Below are positions 10,146-24,165 of a DNA stretch of 64,000 nt, in pieces (position 1 is the first letter of the stretch; every line of letters begins with the position of its first letter). Below the pieces are notes generated by a model, which searched no databases, was not told where the DNA came from, and saw only the letters and a list, made by a program, of their open reading frames with translations. The stretch covers positions 18,651,634 through 18,715,633 of the forward strand of contig NC_054081.1 of the NCBI RefSeq assembly GCF_017562075.2, written 5' to 3'. Origin of the DNA: Anopheles merus (lineage: Eukaryota > Arthropoda > Insecta > Diptera > Culicidae). The translations under genes were made by a program, and so were the position numbers.

Positions 10146-13100
10146 CGGGAATGAGCTGAACGTTTTGTATGCTAGTGTGAGCGGATGCTCGACACTGATA
10201 AAAAGCTGGTAAACGCTGTATTGGAAGCGTTAGTAAAAAAGCTGACCAACAAGCGAATTTGTGATGCAGATTGCATAGATGAAGGATAATATTACTGTCA
10301 AGCTTTCGGAAGGTATACAATGTGGGTAACAAAATGCTTCTTGTAGTTTGTATCATGTCGCATTTTAAAACCAATGTATTCTACATACACATACATACAA
10401 GCACAACCCATTGCTCAACTTACATTTATTTCATCCTCAAAAGTGTAACGTACCTCTCCATCGGATGTTGCATATCGCTCGGCTGGATATATACGCCCAT
10501 TGTGTTAGCGCGTACGGTCGATGATTTGCCTTTGTCCTATTATGATTGTCCCCTTCACGCGATCGTTCTATGTGTACGTGACTTACACGAAGCTGTCCAT
10601 CGCAAATACCCTCCAGACGAGTCCGGCTGCAAATTCTTTGTAAGGATAATTACCCCCTAACGTCAACTCTCAAACCGTGATTTTTTGTACGTATTTCCTC
10701 AACCATGCTTTTAAAGCTAGGCATGTTTTTTTCTACAGTACACTTTTTATGAATTTATCTGTTCCTCTGTATCTTAAGAAGCAAAAAAACCCTCACTGAT
10801 GGCGCGAAATGTTCTCGTACCGCTGTCCAAGCATCGTTCAAATGAACCTTACGTTCTGCTTGGTTCCATTAGGGACACATTAATGGTATAAACCGAAAAA
10901 AAGCAAGGAGTCAGGGACATTCTGTCGTGAGTCTAGTGATACTATTCGAAAGTAAAACACACACACACATACACCGACCGCCCTTTTCTGCGACGGTACC
11001 TACATTCGGGCGCCAGGGTGGCGTTTTTTTATGTGCCGTTCCTTCACTCACATCGCTTGCTCCTGCCCGAAGCGCTACGATAATGTTCCCGCGGCGAGCA
11101 CAAAGGCCGACCATAAGTCAGCAACTTATCATTTCCGGTCGCATCCTGTACATTAACTACCGCATTGCTCCTCCGAAGAGACGCCGTTTGCGGCATTAAT
11201 ATTTATTAATTTGTTCTATTGATACGAAGCTGCCTCCCTCGCAGTCGCACGCTCGTCGTCTGTTTTGATCTTGGATGGTCATTAGCAGGGGCAGCGCTCT
11301 ACGTTTACAGCAAGAGGAGCTGTCGTCCCTAAGTACAAAAAAGAGAAACAAGTGACGCGTCGAAGTGGTTTCGGATAAAGACGACTAATAAGAAATCATG
11401 ACAAAACGCACCGAGGTGGTTTAAATAAACACTGCAGGAGAGCGGGACAAGAAATAATAATAAAAAATATATACATCCACACACCCATCCGCTAACGTTT
11501 GGCCACCCCTCAAACGGTATGCAAAGTAGGCGTACGGAATCGTAATTGACAGTTGACGACTTGTTGGTGACTCAACAAGCGAGAAGGCAAAATGGGCGAC
11601 AGGGACACGTCCGACCATAATGATATCGTTATTGATGAAGAGTGGCGAACGCCCATTCTAGCTTGGTGTTGGAATTAACGACTTTTAAAAAAAAAAGGTT
11701 CGTCGTCTGCTTAAGACGCACTACCGCAAACCCCAAAATTATAGTCGCCTAAAAGCGGAGCAGGGGTGGTGGCGTCGAGCAAGGATGAAAGGTGAATTGG
11801 CCAAATCACGGTTTGTGTCGTCACGTTTCCTCAAAGAGAGCGTTGCGTGCGGTCATTATCGTAAAATTTTATCAACTTTTCAATAAATTAATTAGCGCTC
11901 ACTTATTCTCCTCTCTGTCGGACAACCGACGGGGCGAGAACGAAATGAGGCGGAGAGGCAGAGGTAAGGAGAAATAAGAAAGTAAGGATGACCAGCACCG
12001 TGGACGATGTGCTGCTCCCCTGGGGAAGGGGCTAAGAAAACGAGGCAAAACTTTTCATCCCCGGTTTCGGTGGCGATGATGGTCGTCCCCGGCTTTGCAT
12101 ACTGCCAGGCGCACGGGCGTCGGAGGAGTTTAATTAAATTTATCTTGTGTTGGATGAAGCCCCTAGGTCGGCTGTGTGGTAGCATGAAGTGCTTCTTTTG
12201 TAAGTATGCATATGTGTGTGTGTGCGCTTGTGTCTTACACGGGTGCCTTGAAGTTTGCTCTATTGTGAACCGTAACAAAAGTTTGCTTTGTGGTGAACCC
12301 CTTTGTCAAACCTTTTATCGTCCCCTGCCGCATCAGCGTCCATGTGAAGGATCTTCTGTTGGATGTTCCAAGATTCTGGGCTGCTCTTTTTGCGTATGTG
12401 TATGTTTGTGTGTGCAAATGCACACGTCTGTCCAGGGCAGTAGTAAAGCCCGTAGCAGCTCCCACGCCTCGATGCTTCCGTATATCGGATGGGAATGGTC
12501 GATTTCCAATAATCTTTATTGCACACACCCTCGCCGTCCTTTCGGTTCGAACGGCTCTCGAAGCCACTCCAGCAAACGCAAAAAGACGGTTGTGATTCGA
12601 TCTAACCGCGTGACAGCGAGTACTAGCGAACAGAGCGCCCGGCAGGCATCCTTCGCGTTGACGAAGGATAATTCGCTCGGGCAAAGCTGGAGCGCTGTGT
12701 TCACGGTGCCAGGGGACAGATCTTAACGCGTCCTTACCAAAAGAACCTTCCGCCTTGCCGTGTAGACACCGTATGAGGCACGAGGTAGTTTATACTGTTC
12801 CCGTACCCGTCCATTCGTGCGAGCTTTACGAGCGACGGCGAATAAAATTATATTGCATAAATATTTTCTCGCTTTACAGTGCAGGGCAAATCGTTTGCAT
12901 AAAGATTGTAGCGCTTCGGTGCAGCGTTTCGCGATCGTCACTGCTTCATCAGCAAGGGGGGTGGGAGCAAGCAGCGGTAAAATTATGAAACTCTGGCCGA
13001 ACGACTCCGCTGCACATTGAAACGCGCGTGTGTTTGTGTGCGCCATGCTCCGGAGATGCTTTGCTCTGGCGGTGTTTTGGTGCCCGGAAATGTGCGACGT

Positions 13101-16100
13101 GTTTGCGGGCTTCGAGAATGTACTTCACACGTCCTCCACATGTAAGCCGGGGCAGCCGTGCCGAGAAGTAAGCATACCTTCCAGGCGGGAGGAAGGCGAC
13201 GAGCTCGTTTCGGGAGTTTTTGTACGACGCGGAGTTTGCAGGCACTTTGATTAAATTAGTTTTCATCGACGAAAGACATCGGGGGAATAGACAGATATTT
13301 CGACTGCGCGGTGAAATCATAAGCCAGCTTGGAGCTACAGAAAGAAGAAGGAATCGCTGCAGAAACCTGAAAACGTGTTTTGTAGCGAAGTGGGCAAAAG
13401 TTCGCTTCATAAAATCCTTCCCCACTGGTTTGGTAGGGAGGAGGTGGGAGAATTACGCGACCTGAGTTGGCAAGTAGTTCATCATGAGTAATCGAATTGG
13501 AGGCTAGAAGTGCGCGAGTCGAGTGCAGCACACAATGTTGTGCATTCTGGGCAGCATATCTCGTGCGATGCACCTGTCTTTGCATAGCCTGCAGGCGCAC
13601 AATGTAATGAGCCGGATGGCGCCGATGGAGCAGAGGAACCGTTGCCAAACGCTACGAATTGGATTTGGTGGTTCAATCAGGTTTGGGACTTTCTACTTTT
13701 CTTCGCTCTATCTTCCTTCTATTTGACTGCCTCTCTTTCTCTCTCTTGCTCAGTCTTTTATATTCTTTTCCTTTCACTTATGATTAAATCGCGAAGCACG
13801 TGAGCCCCGTGAGCTGAACTGAACCCGGACGGGTTGTAACGAAGCTGTCCAGTTGAACTGTACCGACGGTTGGTAATCGCCCCTCGAACTGACCCAGAGG
13901 TTGTGGATTGAGCCATAAATCGTATCTGTGTATGAGGGTTTGATTAAAATTTTCATCCAGACATCGGTGTCGGGTTCACCGGGATTCGTGATTCCGTGGC
14001 GCGGGTTGTTTCTTTTTTTTGTGTTTTTTTTTTGTTTATTGCAGAATTTATTTCCATTGTTTCCCTTTCAAACGCTTTGTCACCCGATTGAATTCACGGA
14101 CGCCATGATGATGGACGTGCTCATGTGTGCTCATCCTCGGCATGGCTGATTCTTTTCCCTTTGCAGTGTTGCATTTTCCTGTTTTTTGCCGTTGATCTTC
14201 GAAGCGCTCTGGCGACACAGCAAAAGATTGTGTCTCATTTTGTGCGCGCCACTTCACCACGGGAACATAAGAGAAGACGCACAGGCGGAAGCGTCAAGGA
14301 GGGAGGCGGGGGGAGGCAACAAATGGGCAAACATCAATTTAGCAACACGCTAGCGCTCACCATAATGGGCCACCGATAAATCAGCCACAACTGACGGACG
14401 GACACCGGACGCGTTCAGTGTTTCTGTGTGCGGGCATTGCATACCGGACAGGCGCGCACGCTAAAACATATAAAAAAAAGCGCCCGGACGGTACTTGTGG
14501 GGTGATTTAACTTCTTTTTTTTTTTGTTTGCCGGCAGAGAAAAGGGATATAAAGGATTTCGTCATTCCCTACGCTAAAAGTGTACACACAAAAAAACCAC
14601 ACACACACAAAACAGCGCAAAAATTCGAACTTCGATGTTTGCAGTCGGTGCAACTGATTTACGATAATTACTGACCCTTCCCGTGCGGGGACGGATAAAG
14701 AAAGGATGCGGTTTGTGTGGTTCCGGCGAGATCTACGAGGTCAAGGGGTTTCACATTTGTCGCATTTTTTTATCTTTTTTTTTTGCGAAAAAAAACCCAA
14801 ATCGGAAACGCTAATCAGCGCAATCGAAACAGGGGGATGGCACACAGAAACACACACGCACCCCATGTTGCTCGGAGATTGTGATTTAATTATCCCGTTT
14901 ACTGCAGGGCATCTTTTTTTTCGGTGTTTAGCTTCCATTTTTTCCGCTGATAGATTTCCACTTGATGCGTTTCTGTTTAATGGAGTTTTATTTTGAAAAT
15001 ATTACGTTCGTAGCGTGCGTGCAAACAGTTCCCCTGTTGCTTTGGACGAGTCGGCACCGACCGACTCGGTTCCTAACAAGCCACCCCTGGTCGGTAATAT
15101 GATTTATCTCCCCGCGACAGTACACACGTTTTTTGGGTTAAAATCCTTCAAAACTGAAACGTTCCATGGGGAGAGAAAGAGAATCAAAAACAAAAACAAA
15201 AAATCAGCAAACAGAAAACCGGTTCCTGGGGTAGCGTTGATTTGTTTTGCAATACAGCTTCTCCGACTTCCTTGTCGGTTCGTTTCGAATTTTCAAAAAA
15301 AATAAAATGAAAAAACACCCCAAAACCCAAAAATAAAACACGAGCGACAGCAGGAAGCTCAAGCTGTAGGGAAAACGCCATGGCGGATTGTGCCCATTTC
15401 GGTGTGCTCGAATGGGGTTCGGGCCCTGTCGTGCTGTCCCTTAGCATCACCGGCACTGATTAGCTCCCTGAAAATCAGCGGGCACCAATACGGCTCAATA
15501 GTCTCTCCGCTCCCTGAAAGGTAGGCTGTCCGCCGGGCAAAAGCGTAAGGAAAAAAAGAACGCTCAGCTCCGTTACACCGATGACATTAATATCCGCTCA
15601 TAATCCCTCATTAACGGGTGATCAATGTTTGGGTTTTAGAGTAGCTGCCTTTTTTTTGTTGCTTGCCAGTCACTCGTTGCGTTCGTTTCGCTTCTTGAGC
15701 GAATTACCGATCTCCCGTGGACAAAAGGTCACCACAACACCGGGAAAGTAAGACCCGGGTTGTACACAGAAAGCAAAAAAAAAAAATCACACGACACGGG
15801 GTGTCAACGGGGTGGAAGGCAACACACAATGGTTTTTGCCACACACACCCTCTTTGTAGTGCACAACCTCCAACCATTAATCGCGGGAACACTCGCAAGG
15901 ACACACACAAACACAGTCGCTGGCTATGTGTCTCATTCTATAAATTAGATTTATTATACCACCGTAAAAAATCGTGCGTCGTAAATGGCCGCTACGATCC
16001 GCTTCATCGATTGCATTTTCCAACGAACCCCTTTCGTTCTCCTGCGCGCGCTCTCTCTCTCTCCCTCAATGGGTGAATTATAGTTTGGAAGCCCTTTCTC

Positions 16101-19100
16101 CTTCCCGGTGGATTGATATTTCTATTACACTCCAAGCATCGGCGAGACAGCATCGCAAACGTCCGGCTGCCCGAATGTCCGACGTCTGCAATTCGATTAT
16201 CGGCCGCTTCGGGAAGTACTTATCGGAGCGAGGTTGTGCCTGCGACTCCGTGTTTTATACGCAATCGATCTGCATGCGGGGAAAACAAAAAAAGAATAGG
16301 CTGCAATGAAGTATGCGTCTCAGTTGAAAGCCACCCTAATGGGCAGGAACGCGCCCGGAACGGCTACTACACGACAAGGCATTAACTCTTTCTTGCGAAT
16401 TATCAATAAATCCATGTTGTGTGTGTGTGCCAGCAACAACTGGCACTGATTTTGGGAGGTGCACCGCAGATTTGAGTTGCGTACCGAAATCCGGGTGCCA
16501 TAAAGAAGAGACCAACGCTGAAAAAAATCAGTTTTCTGCCAGATGTACTGTCCTCGTGCTATCCAAACCTAACCAAAAAAAAAAAAAAAAAAACAAAAAG
16601 GGATAAGAAAGGGTGTGAGGGCACAAAAAAGCGAGACGATAAAATCCCATCGCAAACCCTCTCCTCGACAAACAGTGGCGTAAAAGCATCGCAAAGAAAG
16701 AGATTACATATTTACATGCCTCAAGACAAGGCGCCTCGATCAAAGGCCGGCACGCGCGCACGTACTTCGGCATTGCCTCGGTTGTTGCGGGAAGGTTCTT
16801 TTTTCGTTGTTGGCGTGGGCCATAATTTATGACAATCATAAACAGATTACCGGGTGAATTGATTTCCTTTATTGAGCGCTGGACCGGAGCCGGTGGCTCG
16901 AGTTTTTGTTCCTGCCCTCGTGTTTTATTCCTCTGTTCGTTGCGGAAAGGACAGGCAAAGGACGGACAGGAAACGGTGCTCGATGAGTTTGCACACCGAA
17001 ATGCGATTGATTTGGTTTATTTTTTCCTTTCTCCGTTGCTGACTGGTACCTTTCATCCGATTTCTGGACACTCGCCTGGACACGGCTTTTCACTCCAAAT
17101 CGTATGGGGGAAAGGGGGTGGGGTATAACACCTTGTTTGCACTAGCGGAAATTGATCAAAGCGGACAGATGCAGAGGGAAAACCCGTCCCCCCTTTTGAA
17201 CGAAAGAAAAAGGGAATGAAACTTTTACCAAACGTTCACTTTCATCTTACGCCGGGTTAGAGAGGACGGCAGAGATGAGGTTGAAAGAGGGGGAGAGAAA
17301 AAAGGATTCAAACGGGCCGGGCTGCAGGACGGGGACGGAAAACGAGCCGACGAAGAAGCTAAATAGCCGGGAGATAATTCTATTTGATATTTATTTGTCT
17401 TCCATTTGTTGCGGGACCGGACCGTGGCCGTGGGTCGTGCGACCCGTCGCTAGCAGGAGTAGGATTGACCGATCGTGACGGTAAATGGACTGTTGCCACC
17501 GGCCACCGGTGGTGTGATTGATTCCGTGCTCGGCGGAGAAAGCAGGCGGTGACGTTTTCGGGATAATTGGTTACAACTGTTTCGCCTCATCGCCAACCGT
17601 TGACTGACCAGGCGTTTGGGCTAAACGAATTTAGAGCTTCCTTTGCTGGTTTTTGCAGAAGCTGGCAGAAGGGGAAGAAAGACTGTTCTTCCAACCCGAC
17701 GAGTGGTTATTTCCGTTCCGGATGTTTTCCTCTAGATAGTTTTGCGACGGTACGAGCGTATGCGAGATATTCGTCATGTGTGTGTGTGTGTGCGCGTGTT
17801 TTTGGGCGAAGGTACTGCACCGAGCGGTATCGGGATTCACCAGCGCTTACCAGGATCCTAGAATGTCTTGAATGCTTAATCAAGAAGAATATAATTATGT
17901 GTTTTTTGCATAGTTTGCTATAGTACGCGAGTTCTAGAAGTTTATTGTTCGGGTAGAGTTGGTGTATTGCGACCTGAGAGCTCACCAGATCTCACATTCC
18001 AATGTCTTGAATGAATCTTCCAGAATAAGACACCGCAATTCTTGGTAGTTTGTAAGCTCCAGCAGTTTGTTATATTTGTTGCGTTCGAATATCGCTCACT
18101 GGGAGCTAACCAGAACTCTCAGGTCCGTACAATTTCTTGGCTGGAGCAGATACTGTGCGCAGCGTGAAAAATGTTCACCTTTTAATTGGATTAACTCAAT
18201 GTCCGCTTCCTAGCATGGGTGCATGATGCAAAGACTCCGGGTGCGTATGAGTCAACCCAACCCACCTCTCAGTCCATCCCCTTCCCCTCCATTCCGCCTG
18301 AGGACACATTTCAGGGTACCAGCAAGCGCCGAAGGGAGGGGAAGGAGTGTCCATCGACAGGCCCTTGGTGGCCAGGAATGCTTGTAATGCGAGCTGAAAC
18401 CTTACCCAAGGGCACTACACCACTGGCGGCCTTTGTGCACCACAACCGTGCCTGAATGTGTGGGTGTGTGTGCATGTTCACATTACACCTCCTCGGGCCC
18501 GGGGTAATGTAATTACTGCAATCCTTAGTTGCATCGGCGGCACGTGCAGCTTTAATGTTCTTTCGCACGCCTATGGCACCGATCTTTGCGCGAAATCTGA
18601 CTGTCGCGTCAAAGAAGCGGGGGAAAGGGGCACCGGGCAACACAGTTGCAGTTTGCATGCAGTGAGCGGTGTATGTGTATGTGTATGTGTGTGAGTTTTT
18701 CATCCTGTTGCAATTCGTTGCTGCCTGCGCCCGCCGGTATGCGCGCCTGTGTGCAACATCAAGCCCAGCCCGCCGCGCGTGCTTTGTTTGTTTTGACGGA
18801 GACAAAAAAAAAAAGGTTAGGGCATTAATCTTCGTCCACTTCGGCGTGCGAAGGTGTGAAGGTGGGTGGGTGATACTTTGGGTGTTTTCCACCCTCCCGC
18901 CCTGCCTTCCATGGCTTGTTCATGGCGTCGGATGAACGATTTAATTAAAAAACGCCCGAAACGAGCCCGCAAACCAATTCCACACGCGGGTCCGGCTGCA
19001 TGCATCATGCACACACTCTGCTCCCTCTATTTTCCATGTCCCTGTCCCTTCTTCGCTCTATTGCAGGGATGCTGCAAATCCAGTGCCCGGGAGAAAGAGT

Positions 19101-21757
19101 TCACGGACGAGTGGTCGTGTCAATTGTCTAATAAATTTCCATTCGGCGGTGATTAAAAGCAGTTGCCGCCCGGCGCGCCCAACAGGGGCAACGGCTCTTT
19201 TTAAACCGTGATTAGGATTTGGGACGCCCTCCTGCACCGGGAAGAAAGATGGAGAGGCGCCGAGGGAGAGTGGTTGGGGGGATGGGGGGGTCGGAGTTTG
19301 GAAGGGAAGTGCAATGTTTGCATTCAGCATCGTCTGAAATTGATGGCCTCGGCCTGTCAGTGAGTACTCTGAAAACCGTCGGTCGACACGCGGGCTCCAG
19401 CTATTGATGGGCTAGCAGCTACGGCAACGGTTTGTAGGGATTTAAAGGAAAGGAAGAGAGTTCATCACCTCCCTACCTCGTGCCTTTCCTCTCTCCTCTC
19501 TCTCTTTCTTTAGCGACCAGCGCGAGGTACCGATACGATATTTAATGGTTTCCCGAGACTGACCACCCAGTATCGACATTGTTGATCCGTTTTGCGTACG
19601 AACGCAACGCGTGCTGCGCTGTGTGCATACCTTTCAGGCGAGCGCTCATGCACCCGTATTGCGCTGGAGTGCTCGACGGGACTGTTATGTGTGTGTGAGT
19701 CTCGCTCATCGAGTTGGTGCATTAATTTTAATGAGCGAGAAATTTTAACACATTTCAATTGTGCGTCCCCAGCCTGTACAGGCAATCCCTTCACCACACT
19801 GGCCTTCTGCACCTCCGACAGCTCTTACATGCTCTCGCCCTCCATGGTTTAGCCCTGTTTTTGCATATCATCGCTGCCTCACTGTCAATCAACCACGGTG
19901 CTCGGCGGTCTTACGCTCCGCGGTGCATTATCGTAATCGTAAATTCCGATGACTTACCTCCCCCATCCTCCCGGAAACCCATTTCAGCATCCCCATATTC
20001 TCTCTTCTCTAGCTACGCCTCAAAATTACACATCCACATGCATGCCACAGCAATGAAAATGACTGCGAATATGTGTGAATGTATGAGGGTTTTTTTACTT
20101 TAAGTAAGGATTTCACGTTTTTAAAACCGACCATTGACATTTTTGCCTTCACACGGTAAAGCGAAAGCGCATTTTGGGACGCGTTGTGGGGATTACAATT
20201 TCAAATTTAATAACACACATTCTCCGGCCACAAAAGTTCTACGCGTGTGTGTGTGTGCGAATGAGCTTCCCGGGGGCACGTGTACGCACAAATTTACGGT
20301 TACGATTATTGAAATCGTTGTCGAATGTTGGGTTTCCGGAGGGTGATGAGCGCACCCAGCTTGACTGTGAAATAATGCAATTCTACGCCAAAATGGAAAT
20401 TGAAGGTGTCACAGCTTCCGCAGCCGGATCGCTTGACCAATGTCTGTCCACCCCTTCCCGATCTCTTCAGTCATTTGCCTTTTTTGCTTCCAGCGTTAGC
20501 TAATCGATTCCATGTTGAGCAGACCAGCCCAGGCTTGCGGTTGTTAAATCGAACGATCCGAGCGTTGGGTTTAATAATGTTCCGTCTCTCCCCGCCCGGC
20601 AGCCAAACGGCTTGGTGGTTGGTTTACATAATTTAAGATCACACGGCACCGGTTATTGCCACTCTATCGTGCGAATCATAACGCGCGGAGTTTGGTATAA
20701 TAAAAAAAAGAGGAAAGAACCCATCAGAGTGGCAAAATCACCTCACACAAATCACGGCAGCAAACCGATTTGATCCTGGTGGGGGCGCCACATCCAGGCC
20801 AATATGTATGCAAAACAGGACGGGAGTATCTTCTGCGACGAAATTTGCATGCCACACCCCCGCCGGCGGAGTGAGGCCCGGAACGTTCGGCGACTAAATA
20901 CGCGCTTCTCATGCATTGGTTGTACTAGTCGCGTGGGTCGTCTTTCTACTGTTGCAATTTCTATTCCGTAGCCCGCCTCACTCCACAAACAGCGGTATGA
21001 ATATGAACCTACGTGTATGAGTTTATATGTTGAAATAAAAAATGATGATACACCCAAACGACGGCACAAACAAGCGCGTAGCAGCGCGTAATGGAAAATA
21101 AGCGGATAGGCAAATCAAAGTCACATCGACAACGACGAGATGGCAAACAAAAAAACACAAACACACCCCGACTCGGGGTGAAGGAGCGAAACCGGAGTGT
21201 GTAGGTCTCTCTGCTGCTCGAGCTGGTTGGTGAAAATCCTTCCTAGAGCTATGTTGCGATTCCATCAAATGCGGGAAATATTGAATTTCATGTAAATTTT
21301 CCGCGAATCAGCCACGTGACCGCCGCCGTCGTCAACGGTGGTGATGCTGTGTTTGTTGTTGATTTTTTTTTAACATTTGCCCTGTTTGCTCCGTTTGATA
21401 CTCACACTACACTTACACGTAACGCGAACCGCAATGAGCCAGCTGATAGCCCTCGGGGGGGTGATGGCAGGTTTTCCACCCCGGCACGGGTAGACGTGTG
21501 GAGGGCATCGTTATTCTTTTCAATTTAACCACCGGAACACACACACACACGCATACAGGCAGTTCGGTTGCAATATTTGTGCTGTGGCGATTATGTTTGC
21601 TACAGTCTCCCGTGGGGTAGGAGACTCAGATAGAGGAAAGAAAAACATTTCTACAAATAATAATCCTTTTATTCAAATCAGATACTTCCACGATCTACGC
21701 TCGGGAGGACAATTTGAAGTTTTCAATTTCATTAGAATATTGTTTTCTCCCTGGGAA

Positions 21758-21763
<6 letters not shown>

Positions 21764-21793
<30 letters not shown>
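21764..21793. repeat. (GT)n microsatellite
   Basis: About 15 uninterrupted GT units. Confidence 0.9.
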
Positions 21794-21796
<3 letters not shown>

Positions 21797-22719
21797 GATT
21801 TTGGTTTTACATTTTCTCGATATGCAAGATGTCCGAACAGAAAAAAATAGAAAGAACTCGCATTTAATTTCGAATGACTGTAACAGGAATACTGTACGCA
21901 AATTGGATGATGCCCTCAAGGCGAGAACGCACGAGTGCGTGTGTGTTTTTGCGCTACAATTTTCCCCACTTTGCGAATTCATAGATATAAAATGGAAGAT
22001 AAAGGGAGAGATTGGGAGTTTTGGTTTTCGCTTTTCTTAAAAAAAAACACACGATATAAAATAAACATATCGCAGCAATCGATATGGCGCGTAGATTTGC
22101 CGTGAGATAATTTGCTGATTGACGTTTGGCACATAAATGGAAAGGGAGAGTTGTGGTAGCAAGTGGAGCAGGAAGGAGGCGAATGGCAATTGGTGTAATG
22201 ATACGGTTATTGTGATTTGCTCTTGCCGAAACATATGAGTAACACACACGCACATTTTAGTTCCCGGTAGGTGTCGTTCTATCATCGGAGAGATACGGGT
22301 GGGCTGTTATCAATCACTCCAGTTGTTAATGAAAAATGGTTGGGGAAGAGACAGGAAAATCAGTGAAGGAGAAAATTAAAGCTGATAATGTTTCTCCAAT
22401 GATTTTGGATGTAATTGAAAGTCCATACGTTTTTCTAGGACATGGTCGACAGTCTAGATATTCCGTTGGGAGTTTTCAGGTCGAGCTAAAATAACGACAT
22501 CTACCGAGATATCATTGACGTGAAGAAGGCCTAACACATTTTAAATTGAACCAAATTAAGAAATCGTTTACATCAGGTAAATTCACTGTTTGGTATGGTA
22601 AGTGCATCTTGAGCCAGAAGATAAATGCTTGGAGACTTTCGATCGTACGTGACAAATTGACAAAAAACACATCATCCACATTTTCAATAGTAATATCGGA
22701 AAGGCCAAAAAATGCCAGA

Positions 22720-24165
22720 GTATGGATCCGTTTGTCAAGGACGTTAAGCTGGAACGCGTTCTCGAAGTGGTAAAATGCTCCCTTAAAACAAATGATGCTA
22801 TTGGATTCTGTTTAATGCGTAGAAATGTAAATCTAGGGACGATGGCCTTCTGTCTTATAAAGTACGTATTTCTGCAACGCTGCTAGAACTTGCACTCATC
22901 CCTGACCTTGGACCTTAGGGCTCGCGAGTTTATCAACTTCGGACTAGAAATAACCAGCCCAATGAAGCAATCAGCTCTGTACCACACAAGCAAGCAGATG
23001 CCCAACAATCATTGCATTCATCGACGCCACCTGATTGCGCCGATCATATGGATAGTGATGTTAAGGGAGCCAATGACCAACCTTGATCGTTCTGTGCGAA
23101 AAATCGGGTAGCTCCATAATTTGCGGTGAGCAGTGTGCGATATGTCAGCCAGTCTCATGGTACAGTCGTCAACTCGTACGACTTAACAACATGCCCGTCA
23201 TGGGTTCAAGCCCCAACTAGACCGTGCCGTCATACGCAGGACTGACTATCCTGCTATGGGGGGTAATCCAAAAGTCATTGAAAGCCAACCCCACACAAGT
23301 GGTACAGGCAGGCCTTGACCGACAACGGTTGTTGAGTCAAAAAGAAGAAGAAGAAGTGTGCGATATGTGTTCGATTGAGCGTGATGGGCAGTGTGCTATT
23401 ACAACTGAAGTAATTTTCAATAGATACGTTTTCACAGCTCATTCTGTACTTGTCTACACGTTCATTACAGTGCACGAGAAACAAACGAATACTAGCGAGA
23501 AGATAGATTTTACTAGCTTAAAACTGTCATTGGTTCCGAGTTGGCTTCAGAGTCATTAGTGCGCTCTTTAGCGCACATAACTAGTATAAACGAACGCAAT
23601 GGTCAGAATGGTTGGAACAGGCGGAATAGTCGGAATAGTCGAAACAAAGAAACATGTTGCAGAAGCCGAGGACTTTCTGTACTCCAGTTACATGCAGTTT
23701 CCTCCTAACCATCGCTTCTTTCCCAGCAATCTGCAAGCGCTCTTGGATTATCTCAATTTTGAAGAAGGGTGATAAATCGCGAGCGTCGAAATGCAGAGAA
23801 ATTATGTCGCAATGCGCAGGTGCATAAGTCTGCGGAAAAGTAATGCACACTAATATACTCCCAACGTCACACCAATACATAACTCAGTAGCAGCATGTAT
23901 TTATTCCGATACGATCAACTGGTACTAGTTGTTGAGTTCACGTTCCAGTGTCTCTGCAATATGGACAATCGACAACAAATAGACGCTATACACACTGCTA
24001 TATGCACATTCTACTAGGAAAACTTGGCATCGGAGCAAATGTGCTGAACTGGTTCTGTTCATACCTAGTAGATCGAGCATATGTTATGTCATTTGAGGGT
24101 AGTCTCTCCCAACCTTTCGTCGGTCTCTTGGGTGTTCCTCGAACGGGTCGAACGGATCACTAATT
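22720..24165 (+). pseudogene. Jockey-like non-LTR reverse transcriptase relic, broken
   Basis: Several reverse transcriptase blocks can be read in order on the plus strand in shifting frames. At about 22760 LERVLEVVKCSLKTNDAIG resembles the entry block (EVxxAIKxLKxxKAPG). At about 23735 ICKRSWIISILKKGDKSRAS resembles WKxSxIxPIxKKGDK. At about 23964 DNRQQIDAIHT resembles the block preceding the catalytic aspartate. At about 24010 LLGKLGIGANVLNWFCSYL, continuing to SQPFVGLLGVP, resembles the KLxxxGIxxxLLxWFxSYL and GVPQG blocks. The GVPQG motif reads GVPRTG and the frame ends. SINE200 copy A is inserted between the first two blocks. The first block is the least certain. Confidence 0.6.
23146..23355 (+). 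mobile_element. SINE200 copy A, full length with target duplication
   Basis: A tRNA-derived SINE with Pol III boxes. Box A is TGGTACAGTCG at 23158-23168 (fits TRGYNNANNNG). Box B is GTTCAAGCC at 23204-23212 (fits GWTCRANNC). A non-tRNA body follows, and the element ends in AAGAAGAAGAAG. It is flanked by a perfect 13 bp duplication, GTGTGCGATATGT, at 23133-23145 and 23356-23368. The sequence matches what I remember of SINE200 of Anopheles gambiae. The perfect duplication and intact boxes suggest a fairly recent insertion, into a dead LINE. Confidence 0.85.

Larger units (their letters stand above)
8200..22300. other. Transposon-poor noncoding block
   Basis: About 14 kb of base-balanced DNA with no transposon I can name and no exon I can defend. 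It contains TG and GA microsatellites (10084-10145, 21764-21793), A-runs (14511-14526, 16575-16593) and many TAATTA or TTAATTAA motifs (for example 11197-11215, 12129-12140, 18940-18950, 19714-19735). Reading frames up to 239 codons (12007-12726) look like chance. The pattern would fit a regulatory intron, but no single element is identified. Confidence 0.45.

Noticed and set aside
12007..12726. 239-codon plus-strand open frame
   Set aside because: The translation includes Cys/Val runs from TG repeats and overlaps several equally long frames on the other strand.
18311..18892. 193-codon minus-strand open frame
   Set aside because: It includes a Thr-Tyr repeat from a microsatellite and has no family resemblance.
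19050..19156. Exon starting after CTCTATTGCAG at about 19066
   Set aside because: Good acceptor, but the frame runs to a stop after about 30 codons with no donor or recognisable protein.
23158..23230. tRNA gene
   Set aside because: The A and B boxes belong to the SINE200 head; no acceptor stem or complete cloverleaf is present, and the unit is repeated.
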